In this document: positions 34,979-43,641 of the stretch, one piece after another | How the letters are laid out: each line of letters begins with the position of its first letter | Numbering within the stretch: position 1 is the stretch's first letter | Assembly (NCBI RefSeq): GCF_001956295.1 | Contig: NZ_MRTD01000002.1 | Coordinates: 250,501-314,500 of the forward strand | Direction: 5' to 3' | Length of the DNA: 64,000 nucleotides | Source of the DNA: Paenibacillus sp. FSL A5-0031 | GTDB lineage: Bacteria > Bacillota > Bacilli > Paenibacillales > Paenibacillaceae | Translations under genes and position numbers: made by a program | Notes under the pieces: model-generated | What the model was told of the DNA's origin: nothing | Seen by the model: only the letters and a program-made list of their open reading frames with translations | Databases searched by the model: none

Positions 34979-36559
34979 TTACCATCCCATTGCTGCGCCA
35001 TCGCAGCGCGGGTCCGATCCGCCTTGCAGTAACCCTTGCTCATCTCGCATAATCGCATGGGCATGGCCCATAATGCCGTCGAAGTCCTTCACTTTCTTCA
35101 CCGTGTGGCCTGCCTGCGCCAGCGATGCTAGTACGTCTGCAGAAACACGTCCTTCTATTTTCAGCTCCTGCGTTGGCTCTCCCCACGTTCGGCCCCATAC
35201 CCATCTAGGTTCATTTATCGCTTGCTGAGGATTCATGCCATAATCAATCATCCGGGTAAATATCGCCGTTTGCGTCTGAGGCTGGCCCTCGCCGCCTTGC
35301 GTGCCATACAGCACAGCAGGCTTGCCATCACGACATGCCATCGCTGGCATTAAGGTGTGAAATGTCCTTTTAGCTGGCTTCAGACTGTTCACATGATTCG
35401 GATCAAGCGAGAAAAAAGAGCCGCGGTTTTGCAATAAAACACCAGTATTGCCCGCTACGATGCCCGATCCAAACTCGAAGTACAGACTTTGAATGAAGGA
35501 GACGGAATTCCCTTCCTCATCCACAACTGCCGCATAGGCGGTATCGCTGCCCAACACCTCTGATTTCTCGCATGAAGCATGGTTTAACTCAATTGAAGCA
35601 GCAAGCGCTGCCGCATAGTTTTTATCCAAGAGCCGCTCAAGCGGTATGCTCGTAAATGCAGGGTCTGATAAATATTTGTTCCGGTCACGGAAGCTTAGCT
35701 TTAATGCCTCGACGCACAGCTGATAATAATGATGGGAGCCATGTTCAATTTCACCGAGCTTAAATTGCTCTAGTATTTGAAGTGCCATAATAGCAGAGAA
35801 GCCTTGTGAATTGGGAGGCATCTGATGAAGCGTATACCCTCGGTAAGTGCCCTCAATCGGGAGCACCCAGTCGCCATGATGATCCGCAAAATCATCTGCG
35901 GCAAGCAGACCATTTTGTTTGCCCAAAAAACTCGTCATTTCCATTGCGGTTTCGCCTTTATAAAATTCATCGCGCCCAAATTCAGCTAAACGGCGCAGCG
36001 TCTTCGCAAGCGCAGGCTGCTTAAATCGCTCGCCAACTTTAACCACCTGCCCGTTTGGCAAGTATATATCTGCTGTTTCGAGTGTTCTCGCAAGAACAAT
36101 TTCATTATGAACCGTATTTTGATATTGATCATTTGACATGGGGAAGCCATTCGCGGCGTAATCAATAGCGGGTGCCAGCACCTGCGCCCAGTCCAGTCTG
36201 CCATACTCTCGGTGAACCGCATCCCAACCATCGACCATGCCGGGCACCGTTACGATACTGCCAATGCCCCGATTCGGAATCGCCGCCAAGCCATCGTAAG
36301 CACTAATACTAGCTTTATAACCAGATCGGCCGCTGGCATTATAGCCGCGCACCTTTCCTTCACTATGATGATAGCCGAGCCAGAAGGAGTCTCCTCCAAG
36401 ACTTGTCATATGCGGATAAACGACGGCAAGACATGCGCTCACAGCGACAGCTGCATCGTAAGCATTCCCACCTTGCGCAAGCATACGAGCGCCAGCCGCA
36501 GTAGCCAAATAATGAGGGCTGACAACCATAGCTTTGGTTCCGATGACCGATTGATTCAT
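34979..36559 (-). CDS. ywrD: Gamma-glutamyltransferase-like protein, YwrD type
   Basis: A 526-residue Ntn-hydrolase homologue without a signal peptide. The probable self-cleavage site is the Thr in GSDTAYAAVVDEEGNSVS, followed by the GNTGVLLQNRG region and GTQGGEGQPQ. Classical gamma-glutamyltransferases are secreted, whereas this looks cytosolic, like YwrD. ATG 36559 is preferred over the GTG nine bases upstream because GGGGTGG stands at proper spacing. It is divergent from the Lrp-type gene; in B. subtilis ywrD likewise lies beside ywrC and the chromate transporter genes ywrAB. Confidence 0.83.
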   Translation of the reverse strand: MNQSVIGTKAMVVSPHYLATAAGARMLAQGGNAYDAAVAVSACLAVVYPHMTSLGGDSFWLGYHHSEGKVRGYNASGRSGYKASISAYDGLAAIPNRGIGSIVTVPGMVDGWDAVHREYGRLDWAQVLAPAIDYAANGFPMSNDQYQNTVHNEIVLARTLETADIYLPNGQVVKVGERFKQPALAKTLRRLAEFGRDEFYKGETAMEMTSFLGKQNGLLAADDFADHHGDWVLPIEGTYRGYTLHQMPPNSQGFSAIMALQILEQFKLGEIEHGSHHYYQLCVEALKLSFRDRNKYLSDPAFTSIPLERLLDKNYAAALAASIELNHASCEKSEVLGSDTAYAAVVDEEGNSVSFIQSLYFEFGSGIVAGNTGVLLQNRGSFFSLDPNHVNSLKPAKRTFHTLMPAMACRDGKPAVLYGTQGGEGQPQTQTAIFTRMIDYGMNPQQAINEPRWVWGRTWGEPTQELKIEGRVSADVLASLAQAGHTVKKVKDFDGIMGHAHAIMRDEQGLLQGGSDPRCDGAAMGW

Positions 36560-36727
36560 ATCTACCACCCCTAAAAATGGATATAACTCTAATCAAACTC
36601 GCAATTCACTTATTTATATGTTAGATAATATAACATTGTGTATTCTTTTAAAATACCACCTCAGAGAATGATAGGCAATAAAAATGTAACTTCTTTTTAT
36701 TAATTGTGTTGAAAACGAATGGTGATG

Positions 36728-36743
36728 TGTATATATTTATACA
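36728..36743. promoter_or_regulatory. Palindromic operator candidate in the ywrD / Lrp-type divergent region
   Basis: TGTATATATTTATACA is a perfect 6-4-6 palindrome, AT-rich as expected for Lrp-type regulators, 72 bases before the regulator start. Auto-regulation and control of ywrD are inferred. Confidence 0.45.
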
Positions 36744-36814
36744 TATGGTAATTAAAACTCGGTATTACAAGACACCTTGCAAAATAATGAAATAAAATTG
36801 GAGCTGATGAATAA

Positions 36815-37297
36815 GTGCAAGAAAGGCCTTTTGACGAACCAAAAATAATGGAAATTGATGATATTGATCGTAAAATCATTGCTGAGCTCAATATCAATGG
36901 AAGAATATCTTACACAGATTTAGCGAAGGAGATTGGATTGTCGCGAGTAGCTGTCCAATCTCGGATTAATGCGTTGATGGATGGCGGTGTCATCGAACGT
37001 TTTACGGCTGTCATTAACCCTGAGCGAATCGGAATAAATGTATCGGCTTTTTTCAATGTAGAAGTAGAGCCTAAGCATCTGCACACCGTTGCTGATCAGC
37101 TTTCGACAGAGCCGTTTGTCACCAGCCTCTACCATATGACTGGACCAAGCAAACTGCATATGCATGGTCTGTTTCGCAACAATCAGGAGATGGAGCATTT
37201 TCTCAAAGATAAGCTTTACACACTGCCCGGCATTATGAGCGTCGATTGTCAGGTGTTAATTAATCGTTACAAGAGTCGAATGGGAATGAGGCTGTAG
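36815..37297 (+). CDS. Lrp/AsnC-family regulator, YwrC/ChrS-like
   Basis: A 160-residue regulator: helix-turn-helix (about residues 15-65, [23 protein letters not shown] style) and a C-terminal ligand-binding RAM domain. Start is GTG 36815, eight bases after GGAG. The chromate transporter gene starts immediately after its stop codon, so they are co-transcribed. In B. subtilis the homologous YwrC (ChrS) represses the paired chromate transporter genes in a chromate-responsive way; I infer the same here. Confidence 0.85.
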   Translation: MQERPFDEPKIMEIDDIDRKIIAELNINGRISYTDLAKEIGLSRVAVQSRINALMDGGVIERFTAVINPERIGINVSAFFNVEVEPKHLHTVADQLSTEPFVTSLYHMTGPSKLHMHGLFRNNQEMEHFLKDKLYTLPGIMSVDCQVLINRYKSRMGMRL

Positions 37298-37936
37298 ATG
37301 ATGGCTGGCAAAATAATGAATAACCGCTACATGCAGCTTTCATGGGCGATGATGAAGACAGGTATTCTTGGCTACGGGGGCGGCCCGTCCGTTATCCCGC
37401 TGATTCGATATGAGGCAGTTTCGAACTATAAATGGATTGAAGATGAGGAATTCGGCGAAATTCTTGCGCTTGCGAATGCACTGCCAGGTCCGATTGCAAC
37501 AAAGATTGCCGCCTATTTAGGGTATCGTGAAAAAGGTACTCTAGGCGCTATCGTGTCTGTTCTCGCCCATATCATTCCTTCAGCTGTTGCGATGATTCTG
37601 CTATTAACGACGGTTCAATTCCTCAGCAGCGCAGCCTTCATACAAGGTATGATCGGTGCGGTAACGCCTGTCATCGCTGTCATGCTTGGCATGATGGCCT
37701 ATGAATTCGGAGAACGTGCCGTCAAAGGGCTTGGCAAATACGTCGGTTTTGGTTTTTTTGCATTAGCATTTGGACTGCTGCAAGGCATTCATATTCATCC
37801 TGCTATCGTCATTCTTTTATTTCTTGGTTACGGTGCTTTTCATCTGAAAACAGTTGCAGCCCTTCAGCGCAAAAAAAAGCAGAAGCAGCTCCGAAGCAAC
37901 CAGCAGAAGGAGGGCATAACGCGTGGAATGGATTAA
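37298..37936 (+). CDS. Chromate transporter, first half-size subunit
   Basis: A 212-residue protein with about six helices and the CHR signatures GYGGGPSVIP and LPGPIATKIAAYLGY. The lysine-rich tail is cytosolic. Short-chain CHR proteins work as pairs with opposite membrane topology. The ATG begins right after the TAG of the regulator gene. It overlaps the second subunit gene by 14 bases. Expected role is chromate export; sulfate-like substrates are possible. Confidence 0.9.
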   Translation: MMAGKIMNNRYMQLSWAMMKTGILGYGGGPSVIPLIRYEAVSNYKWIEDEEFGEILALANALPGPIATKIAAYLGYREKGTLGAIVSVLAHIIPSAVAMILLLTTVQFLSSAAFIQGMIGAVTPVIAVMLGMMAYEFGERAVKGLGKYVGFGFFALAFGLLQGIHIHPAIVILLFLGYGAFHLKTVAALQRKKKQKQLRSNQQKEGITRGMD

Positions 37937-38468
37937 TTTAATTATCGGGTTTTTTATCGCTAATGTGCTTGGCTACGGGGGCGGACCAGCCTCCATTCCG
38001 CTGATGTACAGGGAGATTGTAACGAATCATCAGTGGACGACACCAGTAGAGTTCTCAAACATACTGGCACTCGGCAACGCACTCCCAGGTCCGATTGCGA
38101 CTAAAATTGCCGCCTTTGTCGGCTACGATGTCGGCGGCTGGATCGGCTTAATTGTCGCATTAGCTGCAACGATTGTTCCTTCCGCTGTCGCGCTCATTCT
38201 GCTTCTTAAGGTGCTGCAGAAGCATCGTCAATCGCCTGTAGTCAAAGGAATGACGCTGCTTGTACAGCCCGTAATTGCCATAATGATGCTGCTGCTTACA
38301 TGGCAAATGGCTGAAAGCTCTATCGAATCGATCGGAATTGTGCAATCACTCATTATTGCAGCAGTCGCTTTCTGGGCGATGCAGTTCCGCAAAATTCATC
38401 CTGCCATCGTCATCGTTATCGCATTCGCCTATGGCGGTCTTGTTATTCCTCATTTGAACGTACTATAA
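37923..38468 (+). CDS. Chromate transporter, second half-size subunit
   Basis: A 181-residue protein with the same two signatures (GYGGGPASIP and LPGPIATKIAAFVGY). GTG start at 37923 inside the end of the first subunit gene, following GGAGGGC. Clear paralogue and partner of the preceding protein. Confidence 0.9.
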   Translation: MEWINLIIGFFIANVLGYGGGPASIPLMYREIVTNHQWTTPVEFSNILALGNALPGPIATKIAAFVGYDVGGWIGLIVALAATIVPSAVALILLLKVLQKHRQSPVVKGMTLLVQPVIAIMMLLLTWQMAESSIESIGIVQSLIIAAVAFWAMQFRKIHPAIVIVIAFAYGGLVIPHLNVL

Positions 38469-38477
38469 ATAACTAAT

Positions 38478-38518
38478 AGGGCGAATCCCAGTAGCAAATG
38501 TCTACTGGGGTTCGCCCT
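38478..38518. terminator. Bidirectional terminator after the chromate transporter genes
   Basis: AGGGCGAA and CCCAGTAG pair with CTACTGGG and TTCGCCCT; it lies between convergent genes. Confidence 0.82.
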
Positions 38519-38541
38519 AGAGGTTTTCTCAAACTAAATAA

Positions 38542-39363
38542 TCATCCCTTATGATTGCTCGATAACGCAAACCGCAATACTCTGCTAATTGCCGCTGGCA
38601 GCACACTGACATGACTCTCATCACAAAATTTCACCATTTCAGAATAAAAGCCTTTTTCCGCAAGGGGCAGCAGCCGCTCAGCAAGCTGTTCTGCATCCTT
38701 CACCATAGCCGGAAGCTCGTCTGCACCAATAGTCAGCATCAGCCTCGGTAGATTGCCCTCTATTATGAAACTCTTCTCAAAAGCTTCGGCTTCCTCCAGC
38801 ACAGCATGATGATTCCACCAAATAGAGGGACTCCCTGCTGCATAGTTTTGAAATGCTTGAGGCCTTGTAAATAAGGCATGAAGGACTAGCAAACCTCCCA
38901 GCGAGTGCCCAAACAGGCTTTGTCTTGTCGTATTAATCGGATATTGTTTCTCAATCGCGGGGCGCAGCTCCGTCTCAATAAATTGGAGGAACGCATCCGC
39001 GCCCCCATGCTCTGGCCACTCCTGCCCATTCGGGCGAGCAGGCAGGTTCTGAACCTCTGCTGGCATTGTGAAATCATAACATCGCCTGCTCATCTCAAAG
39101 GGTTCCCTTGAAGGGTAACCGATGCCCACTATAACTACAGGATCATAACCATGCGGCTTGCGTGTTTGAAGACGAGCGGCCTCCGCAAAGGTAGCGAATA
39201 CAGCATCCCCATCCAGAGCATAAATAATTGGATAGCCCTCTGCCGGAGGCGGCTCGCTCGGAATGGCTATCATCATTCGATACTCCAACTGCTTATGATT
39301 TGAGTAAATGACTTGCTCAAAACGGCCTTCGACGTAGTGGTTGCTAATATTGTTATGACTCAT
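38542..39363 (-). CDS. Siderophore esterase, BesA/Fes-like alpha/beta hydrolase
   Basis: A 273-residue alpha/beta hydrolase of the esterase D/IroE/YbbA group, with nucleophile Ser in GHSLGG, and a histidine in DESHVSV near the C-terminus. These enzymes hydrolyse the ester backbone of catecholate siderophores to release iron in the cytosol. The ATG overlaps the stop of the binding-lipoprotein gene (ATGA). Order regulator, binding protein, esterase matches B. subtilis btr-feuA...besA, except that the permeases are missing. Confidence 0.83.
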   Translation of the reverse strand: MSHNNISNHYVEGRFEQVIYSNHKQLEYRMMIAIPSEPPPAEGYPIIYALDGDAVFATFAEAARLQTRKPHGYDPVVIVGIGYPSREPFEMSRRCYDFTMPAEVQNLPARPNGQEWPEHGGADAFLQFIETELRPAIEKQYPINTTRQSLFGHSLGGLLVLHALFTRPQAFQNYAAGSPSIWWNHHAVLEEAEAFEKSFIIEGNLPRLMLTIGADELPAMVKDAEQLAERLLPLAEKGFYSEMVKFCDESHVSVLPAAISRVLRFALSSNHKG

Positions 39364-40376
39364 GGTGCAAGCAGCGTCACAACATCATTGATGATTTTTC
39401 CATAAGCAATCAGTCCGCTTCCTGTCCAATAAGTATCGTCAACCTCATAAACATGGCCAGCTTTGGCGTATGGCGTGTTCTTCCAGATCGCGTTGTCGGT
39501 GAGCTCCTTCATATTTGCAGTTCCCGTACCTTTGTTGTTCATTGTAAAAATAAAATCGGCATCTATGTCCGGTATAATTTCAAGTGAAACATCCATACTG
39601 TTCTTCGTTTCTACCAGCTTGCTCTTTCCAAGACCCAGTTCATGCGATAGAACGTATCCGCCAAAATAGTTGCCGCCAATCATATACATGCCTTTTCCAT
39701 TAAAATTGATAAGTGCTGCCTTCTTACCTTCCGCCACAGGCGCAAGCTTTGCCTTCGCTTCCTCTTTCTTCTTTTCATAATCCTTCAGCGCCTGTTCTGC
39801 CTCTGCCCCTTTGCCCAGCAAATCGCCAAGCTTTGTGACTGAGCTTACCAGATCACCTGCTGCGTTTTTAAATACATAAGTAGGCGCAATTTTGGAGTAC
39901 TTCTCATAAACGCCATTTTCAGCATAGAAGGCTGTATGCAAAATAATTAAATCCGGCTCAAAAGCCATGACTACCTCTGGTGCGGGCGGAAGCCCGCCAA
40001 CAAAGTTAACTTTAGGCACATCTGCCAATTGATCCTGCAAATATAACTGCCCATTTTTCCCATCTGCCCATTGCGCCACCGGATTAACGCCTAAGACAAT
40101 CATGGAATCCTCCATATATGGAGCAAAAACTTTAAGAGGCTTAGTCGGAATCGTAATCTCATGATCCAGCTCATCTGTCACTACCCTAGTTGAAGCTGTT
40201 GTCTCCGTTCCTTCAGAAGCTGCGGTTTCGTTCGGGACTGCTGTTTCTTGATTAGTCAATTCCGTTTCGCCCTGCGAGCCGCATGCGGTTAGAAGGCTGA
40301 TGCTCAGTATGAATACGAGCAGCACTAGTGCACCCTTTTTGAACGATTTAATGAATGAATAGTCTCTGGCCTGCAT
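39360..40376 (-). CDS. Iron-siderophore binding lipoprotein, FeuA-like
   Basis: A 338-residue protein with lipobox LLTAC (cysteine near residue 32) and a periplasmic-binding fold of the helical-backbone type (VVTDELDHEITIP, NPVAQWADG, PDLIILH). It binds an iron-loaded siderophore at the outer membrane face. AGGAGGAGATTATTTTT precedes the ATG. No FeuB/FeuC permease or ATPase follows; the next gene is the esterase. A degenerate Fur-like sequence (40395-40409) lies just upstream. Confidence 0.86.
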   Translation of the reverse strand: MQARDYSFIKSFKKGALVLLVFILSISLLTACGSQGETELTNQETAVPNETAASEGTETTASTRVVTDELDHEITIPTKPLKVFAPYMEDSMIVLGVNPVAQWADGKNGQLYLQDQLADVPKVNFVGGLPPAPEVVMAFEPDLIILHTAFYAENGVYEKYSKIAPTYVFKNAAGDLVSSVTKLGDLLGKGAEAEQALKDYEKKKEEAKAKLAPVAEGKKAALINFNGKGMYMIGGNYFGGYVLSHELGLGKSKLVETKNSMDVSLEIIPDIDADFIFTMNNKGTGTANMKELTDNAIWKNTPYAKAGHVYEVDDTYWTGSGLIAYGKIINDVVTLLAP

Positions 40377-40419
40377 AAAAATAATCTCCTCCTGTGATAA
40401 CGTTTCTCATTTAAGAAGA

Positions 40420-41625
40420 TTATATTTCATGCGCACGGGTGCTTCCATGGACTTTATCCGCATATGAGTTTGGACAATATCCTGTGAATAGAAGCAGCAT
40501 CTCATCCAGCATTCGATTAATGGCAAAAGCAGAGTATTCACACCATGGATCAGACGGAATAAGATAACTGCTGCCTTTCTCTACTGCTTTCAGCTTGCGC
40601 CATTCTACTTGATGTTGAAGCGTTAGCCAATACGTACGTGAAGCCCTCTCTGGACAGACCAATAACAGTAAGTGATCCGGATTAATCTCTTCAAGCTGCT
40701 TCAAGGATATTTCTTTATTGTAGAGCTTCTCTCCCTTATAAGCGGGATTCAGTCTCAAATCCTCATAAAGCACATCATGAATTGCCCTGTTGCAGTACAT
40801 ATGAAGGCCATTGCCATTAATGCGGATTACGGCAAAAGTTTCTTTGCCTACTGCTTCTTCCATTTTTTGTTTAGCAAAAGCCGCTTTCCGATTATAGTCT
40901 TCTATCCATGCTTTGGCTTGACGGTCTCGCCCAACAAATAATGCTATTTGATGAAGCTGTTCTTGCCAGCTTGTCTGCTTTGCAGGCACAAATAACGTCG
41001 GGGCAATGCCAGCAAGCTTCTGCTTCTCCTCTTCCAGCAAAACATCTCCTGCAACAATGGCATCCGGTCTGGCTGTTATTAACTTATTTAATTCTGTCCC
41101 GCTGTTCTCCTCGCCATAGCTCATATGCAGCTTAATCTCGTTTTGATAGACATTGTAGTAATATGGCGTCCACTTTGAATCAAGCGGAGCAGCTGCAGGT
41201 ATCAAATTCAGCGCTAGCAATTGCCCCATGATGGCAGGCGAATAAGCGGCGATGCGCCGCCTAGGATTTTTTATAAAAGCAGAGGGAGAGACGCCAACCT
41301 CTTTCTTAAACTTCCGGCTAAAATAAAACTCATCGCTATATCCTACCTTCAATGCAATTTCCCTCAGCCGCAAATCCGACTCGGTCAAATATCTTTTGGC
41401 ACGATTGATGCGAAGATTCGTCAAATAATCGATTGCGCTCTGACCGTACGTTTTTTTGAACAAGTCTACAAAATATTTAGGACTGATGTTGGCCAGTTTA
41501 GCCAGTTGGTCAACGGATAAAGGCTCATGGTAATGCTCCTCCATAAAGCTTCGGATATTCAACAAATCCACCCGGGGCGACCGAATGCGCTCCTCCTCTA
41601 GAAGACTGTTATCTGAGTCCATCAT
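40420..41625 (-). CDS. Btr-like regulator: AraC domain fused to a siderophore-binding domain
   Basis: A 401-residue protein. Residues about 20-120 are an AraC DNA-binding domain (DQLAKLANISPKYFVDLFKK, then YSDEFYFSRKFKKEVGVSPS), and residues about 130-390 resemble a FeuA-type siderophore-binding domain without signal peptide. B. subtilis Btr (YbbB) has the same design and activates feuABC-besA when it binds the siderophore. Two adjacent ATG codons (41625, 41622) follow AGGGGGA; the second has the better spacing. A perfect Fur box lies 88 bases upstream. Confidence 0.87.
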   Translation of the reverse strand: MMDSDNSLLEEERIRSPRVDLLNIRSFMEEHYHEPLSVDQLAKLANISPKYFVDLFKKTYGQSAIDYLTNLRINRAKRYLTESDLRLREIALKVGYSDEFYFSRKFKKEVGVSPSAFIKNPRRRIAAYSPAIMGQLLALNLIPAAAPLDSKWTPYYYNVYQNEIKLHMSYGEENSGTELNKLITARPDAIVAGDVLLEEEKQKLAGIAPTLFVPAKQTSWQEQLHQIALFVGRDRQAKAWIEDYNRKAAFAKQKMEEAVGKETFAVIRINGNGLHMYCNRAIHDVLYEDLRLNPAYKGEKLYNKEISLKQLEEINPDHLLLLVCPERASRTYWLTLQHQVEWRKLKAVEKGSSYLIPSDPWCEYSAFAINRMLDEMLLLFTGYCPNSYADKVHGSTRAHEI

Positions 41626-41712
41626 ATTCCCCCTAAGCCTGCCCTAAAACAAATAGATTCATTATTTACGCAGGACTCTACTTAAATATTATTATTTTCA
41701 GTATATCAGTGG

Positions 41713-41727
41713 TGATAATCATTATCA
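41713..41727. promoter_or_regulatory. Fur box upstream of the btr-like operon
   Basis: TGATAATCATTATCA matches the 7-1-7 Bacillus Fur consensus TGATAATNATTATCA at every position. It implies iron repression of the regulator and probably of the whole three-gene unit. Confidence 0.9.
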
Positions 41728-41742
41728 ATTAACAATGCAAAT

Positions 41743-41764
41743 AAGCCCTTTATGCGAAGGGCTT
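41743..41764. terminator. Hairpin between the Fur box and a decayed gene end
   Basis: AAGCCCTT pairs with AAGGGCTT around a 6-base loop; the minus strand continues TATTTGC. It lies 54 bases downstream of the stop of the gene remnant at 41818-41931 and could have been its terminator. Confidence 0.5.
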
Positions 41765-41817
41765 CATGTTTATTATCGTGAGTATTAGTTCTTTGTACAA
41801 CGATTTATTTTGCCAAC

Positions 41818-41990
41818 TTATCCTTTACTGTTAATAGAATACGCTTCATCACCCAGTAGAGGCTCGTACATCATAATTCCATGATTCTCTGTAACAAACT
41901 CATCTTCTAGTAGTATTTTCTCTGCGTTTAGTTAATGCACGCAAAACCTCTTTCGGAAATTACCAAACTATATTTCGTTGCTTGCGCTCT
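41818..41990 (-). pseudogene. Probable remnant of a gene 3' end
   Basis: From about 41931 the minus strand reads, in one frame to TAA at 41818, a protein-like tail containing EKILLEDEFVTENHGIMMYE and LLGDEAYSINSKG. Just upstream another frame reads KEVLRALTKRREN before stopping. No start codon with a ribosome site exists, and stop codons interrupt both frames, so I read this as a frameshifted, truncated leftover. The family is not recognised. The rest of the 41626-42171 gap shows no gene other than the Fur box and hairpin. Confidence 0.35.
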
Positions 41991-42171
41991 TTTAAATCAA
42001 ATATAATTTAAATGAAATAGGAATTTAGTCCCTTGGTACAAAAGTATTGTTATCCCTATAATCAATGGAAGAGTAACAATTCTTATTCAACTGCTTTCAG
42101 TATCTCCTCTACCTTATCGGATATTTCCCTTTATACTAACAACTACAGCAAATATACGAGGAGCGACCGAA

Positions 42172-42714
42172 TTGCACATCGATTTTTTGTTTACATTATT
42201 ATTGAACATCCTCAGCTGCTTGATCCTCATTTGGTCCTTCTACAATGAGCATAAACAATATCTGATATTTAAAAAATCCAAAAAAAATGTTCAAGTATAT
42301 AATCCATCTTTCCTTATTCCCGACAAAAAATTCACTCTCACGGTGCTGTTGTATGTAGTTATGGTTACGACCTTATGGATACTGCTTATCTTTGGTTTAA
42401 CGGATATCGTTTATAAGCACTGGTTTGCGTATGTTTTTCCCATTATGCTCACCACTATATTCTCTGGTGGTAAAATCAATTATTCAATTGGTGAAGATGG
42501 CGTGTACCATGCAAAAACAGTCATCCCTTGGGAGGATGTTGTTTATTATCAATTGACGGAAACAGATCCTTTTCATACAAAATTTTCACTCGACATCCAT
42601 ACAAAACATCAGGTTTTTCGCGGAGTAGTTCATGCTGATTCAAAAAAAAAATTACTTGTGCTGCTTCGAAATGTTCCGACTTCAAGTAATGTAGTTGAAA
42701 TCCCAACTGAATAG
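42172..42714 (+). CDS. Uncharacterised membrane protein, 180 residues
   Basis: Start is TTG 42172 behind GAGGAGCG. Three hydrophobic helices (about residues 5-22, 52-75 and 80-98) are followed by a cytosolic C-terminal domain of about 80 residues with a beta-rich pattern (INYSIGEDGVYH, IPWEDVVYYQL), as in bacterial PH-like DUF5673 or YcxB-type proteins. That resemblance is general. It stands alone with its own terminator. Its base composition is more AT-rich than its neighbours. Confidence 0.65.
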   Translation: MHIDFLFTLLLNILSCLILIWSFYNEHKQYLIFKKSKKNVQVYNPSFLIPDKKFTLTVLLYVVMVTTLWILLIFGLTDIVYKHWFAYVFPIMLTTIFSGGKINYSIGEDGVYHAKTVIPWEDVVYYQLTETDPFHTKFSLDIHTKHQVFRGVVHADSKKKLLVLLRNVPTSSNVVEIPTE

Positions 42715-42743
42715 GACGGGCTATTTGCCAATATAAAAAAACA

Positions 42744-42780
42744 AAAACAGCAGCCCACGGGAATCCCATGGTCTACTGTT
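42744..42780. terminator. Bidirectional terminator
   Basis: AACAGCAG pairs imperfectly with CTACTGTT, flanked by T-tracts on both strands, between the convergent genes at 42714 and 42798. Confidence 0.72.
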
Positions 42781-42797
42781 TTTTCGGTTTTATGTCC

Positions 42798-43622
42798 TTA
42801 TACCCGCGCGCGAATTCCATCTATATAAGCCTTTGACTCCGCCATTTGATGCTCTTTCGCTTCTTCCATGATGATGTGTACATGCGGCTTATATTGATTC
42901 AAAAGCTTCATATACAGCTCATAATTCATCTGTCCGAGGCCAGCAGTTACGGTAGCCAGTTCGCCACTCCCGAGCAGCATGCGATCCTTCGCATGAGCCG
43001 CGATAATACGATCACCGAGCAGCTCGAACGCTTGCTCAATGACCTCATCCTGCCTCGCAAAATTAGAAGATGTCAGCAGATTGCCAGGATCAATAACGAC
43101 ACCGATATTGGAGGAAGGAACCTCCCCCAGCATCCGAGCCAGCTCAGGAGCCGTTCCAATCAAATGGTCGTTTGCCGCCTCTAAACCGACAAAGACGCCC
43201 CACTTCTCCGCTTCCTCTACTAACTCCTCTAATGTCGCCTTCATCACGGACCAATCTCGGTCTGTGTAGTCTCCGCCTTCATTCCGTCCCGTTTCCGCAG
43301 CTACCATTGGCGCTCCGAAATACTTCGCATAACGCAGCAGCTCCTTGAATCGATTCACATTGGCACGGCGCAGCTGCTCGTCACGTTCAAATAAATGAAC
43401 ATAGCAGCCAAGCACTGAAATCGAAACGCCATACTTATCGAACTGCTCGCCGATGGCATTCGCAAGACCTGGGCTTAAGTTCCCAGGCTTGCTGAAATCG
43501 ACATCGCTAATGCCCTTCCACAAAGCTAGCTGCACATGGCTGAAGCCGCTCTCCGCAACCTTAGGAGCAAGCTCCTTGTACGGCAAGCTTCCGAATAAAT
43601 GAGCGAGTACACCGACTGACAT
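42798..43622 (-). CDS. Xylose isomerase-like TIM-barrel protein (sugar phosphate isomerase/epimerase family)
   Basis: A 274-residue AP-endonuclease-2/xylose-isomerase-like barrel. Metal ligands can be placed at Glu in FVGLEAAND, Asp in VVIDPGN, His in IAAHAKD, and Glu in HIIMEEAK. Members isomerise or epimerise sugars and inositols; the substrate is unknown. The ATG at 43622 has GGAGACGATCAG before it; an upstream in-frame ATG at 43667 lies inside yidC and is not used. It begins 19 bases after yidC, so it is co-transcribed with the membrane insertase, an unexpected pairing. Confidence 0.82.
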   Translation of the reverse strand: MSVGVLAHLFGSLPYKELAPKVAESGFSHVQLALWKGISDVDFSKPGNLSPGLANAIGEQFDKYGVSISVLGCYVHLFERDEQLRRANVNRFKELLRYAKYFGAPMVAAETGRNEGGDYTDRDWSVMKATLEELVEEAEKWGVFVGLEAANDHLIGTAPELARMLGEVPSSNIGVVIDPGNLLTSSNFARQDEVIEQAFELLGDRIIAAHAKDRMLLGSGELATVTAGLGQMNYELYMKLLNQYKPHVHIIMEEAKEHQMAESKAYIDGIRARV

Positions 43623-43641
43623 CTGATCGTCTCCTTCAAAT

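Noticed and set aside
40395..40409. Fur-like TGATAACGTTTCTCA before the FeuA-like gene
   Set aside because: Only about 11 of 15 positions fit; the perfect box at 41713 is enough to explain iron control.
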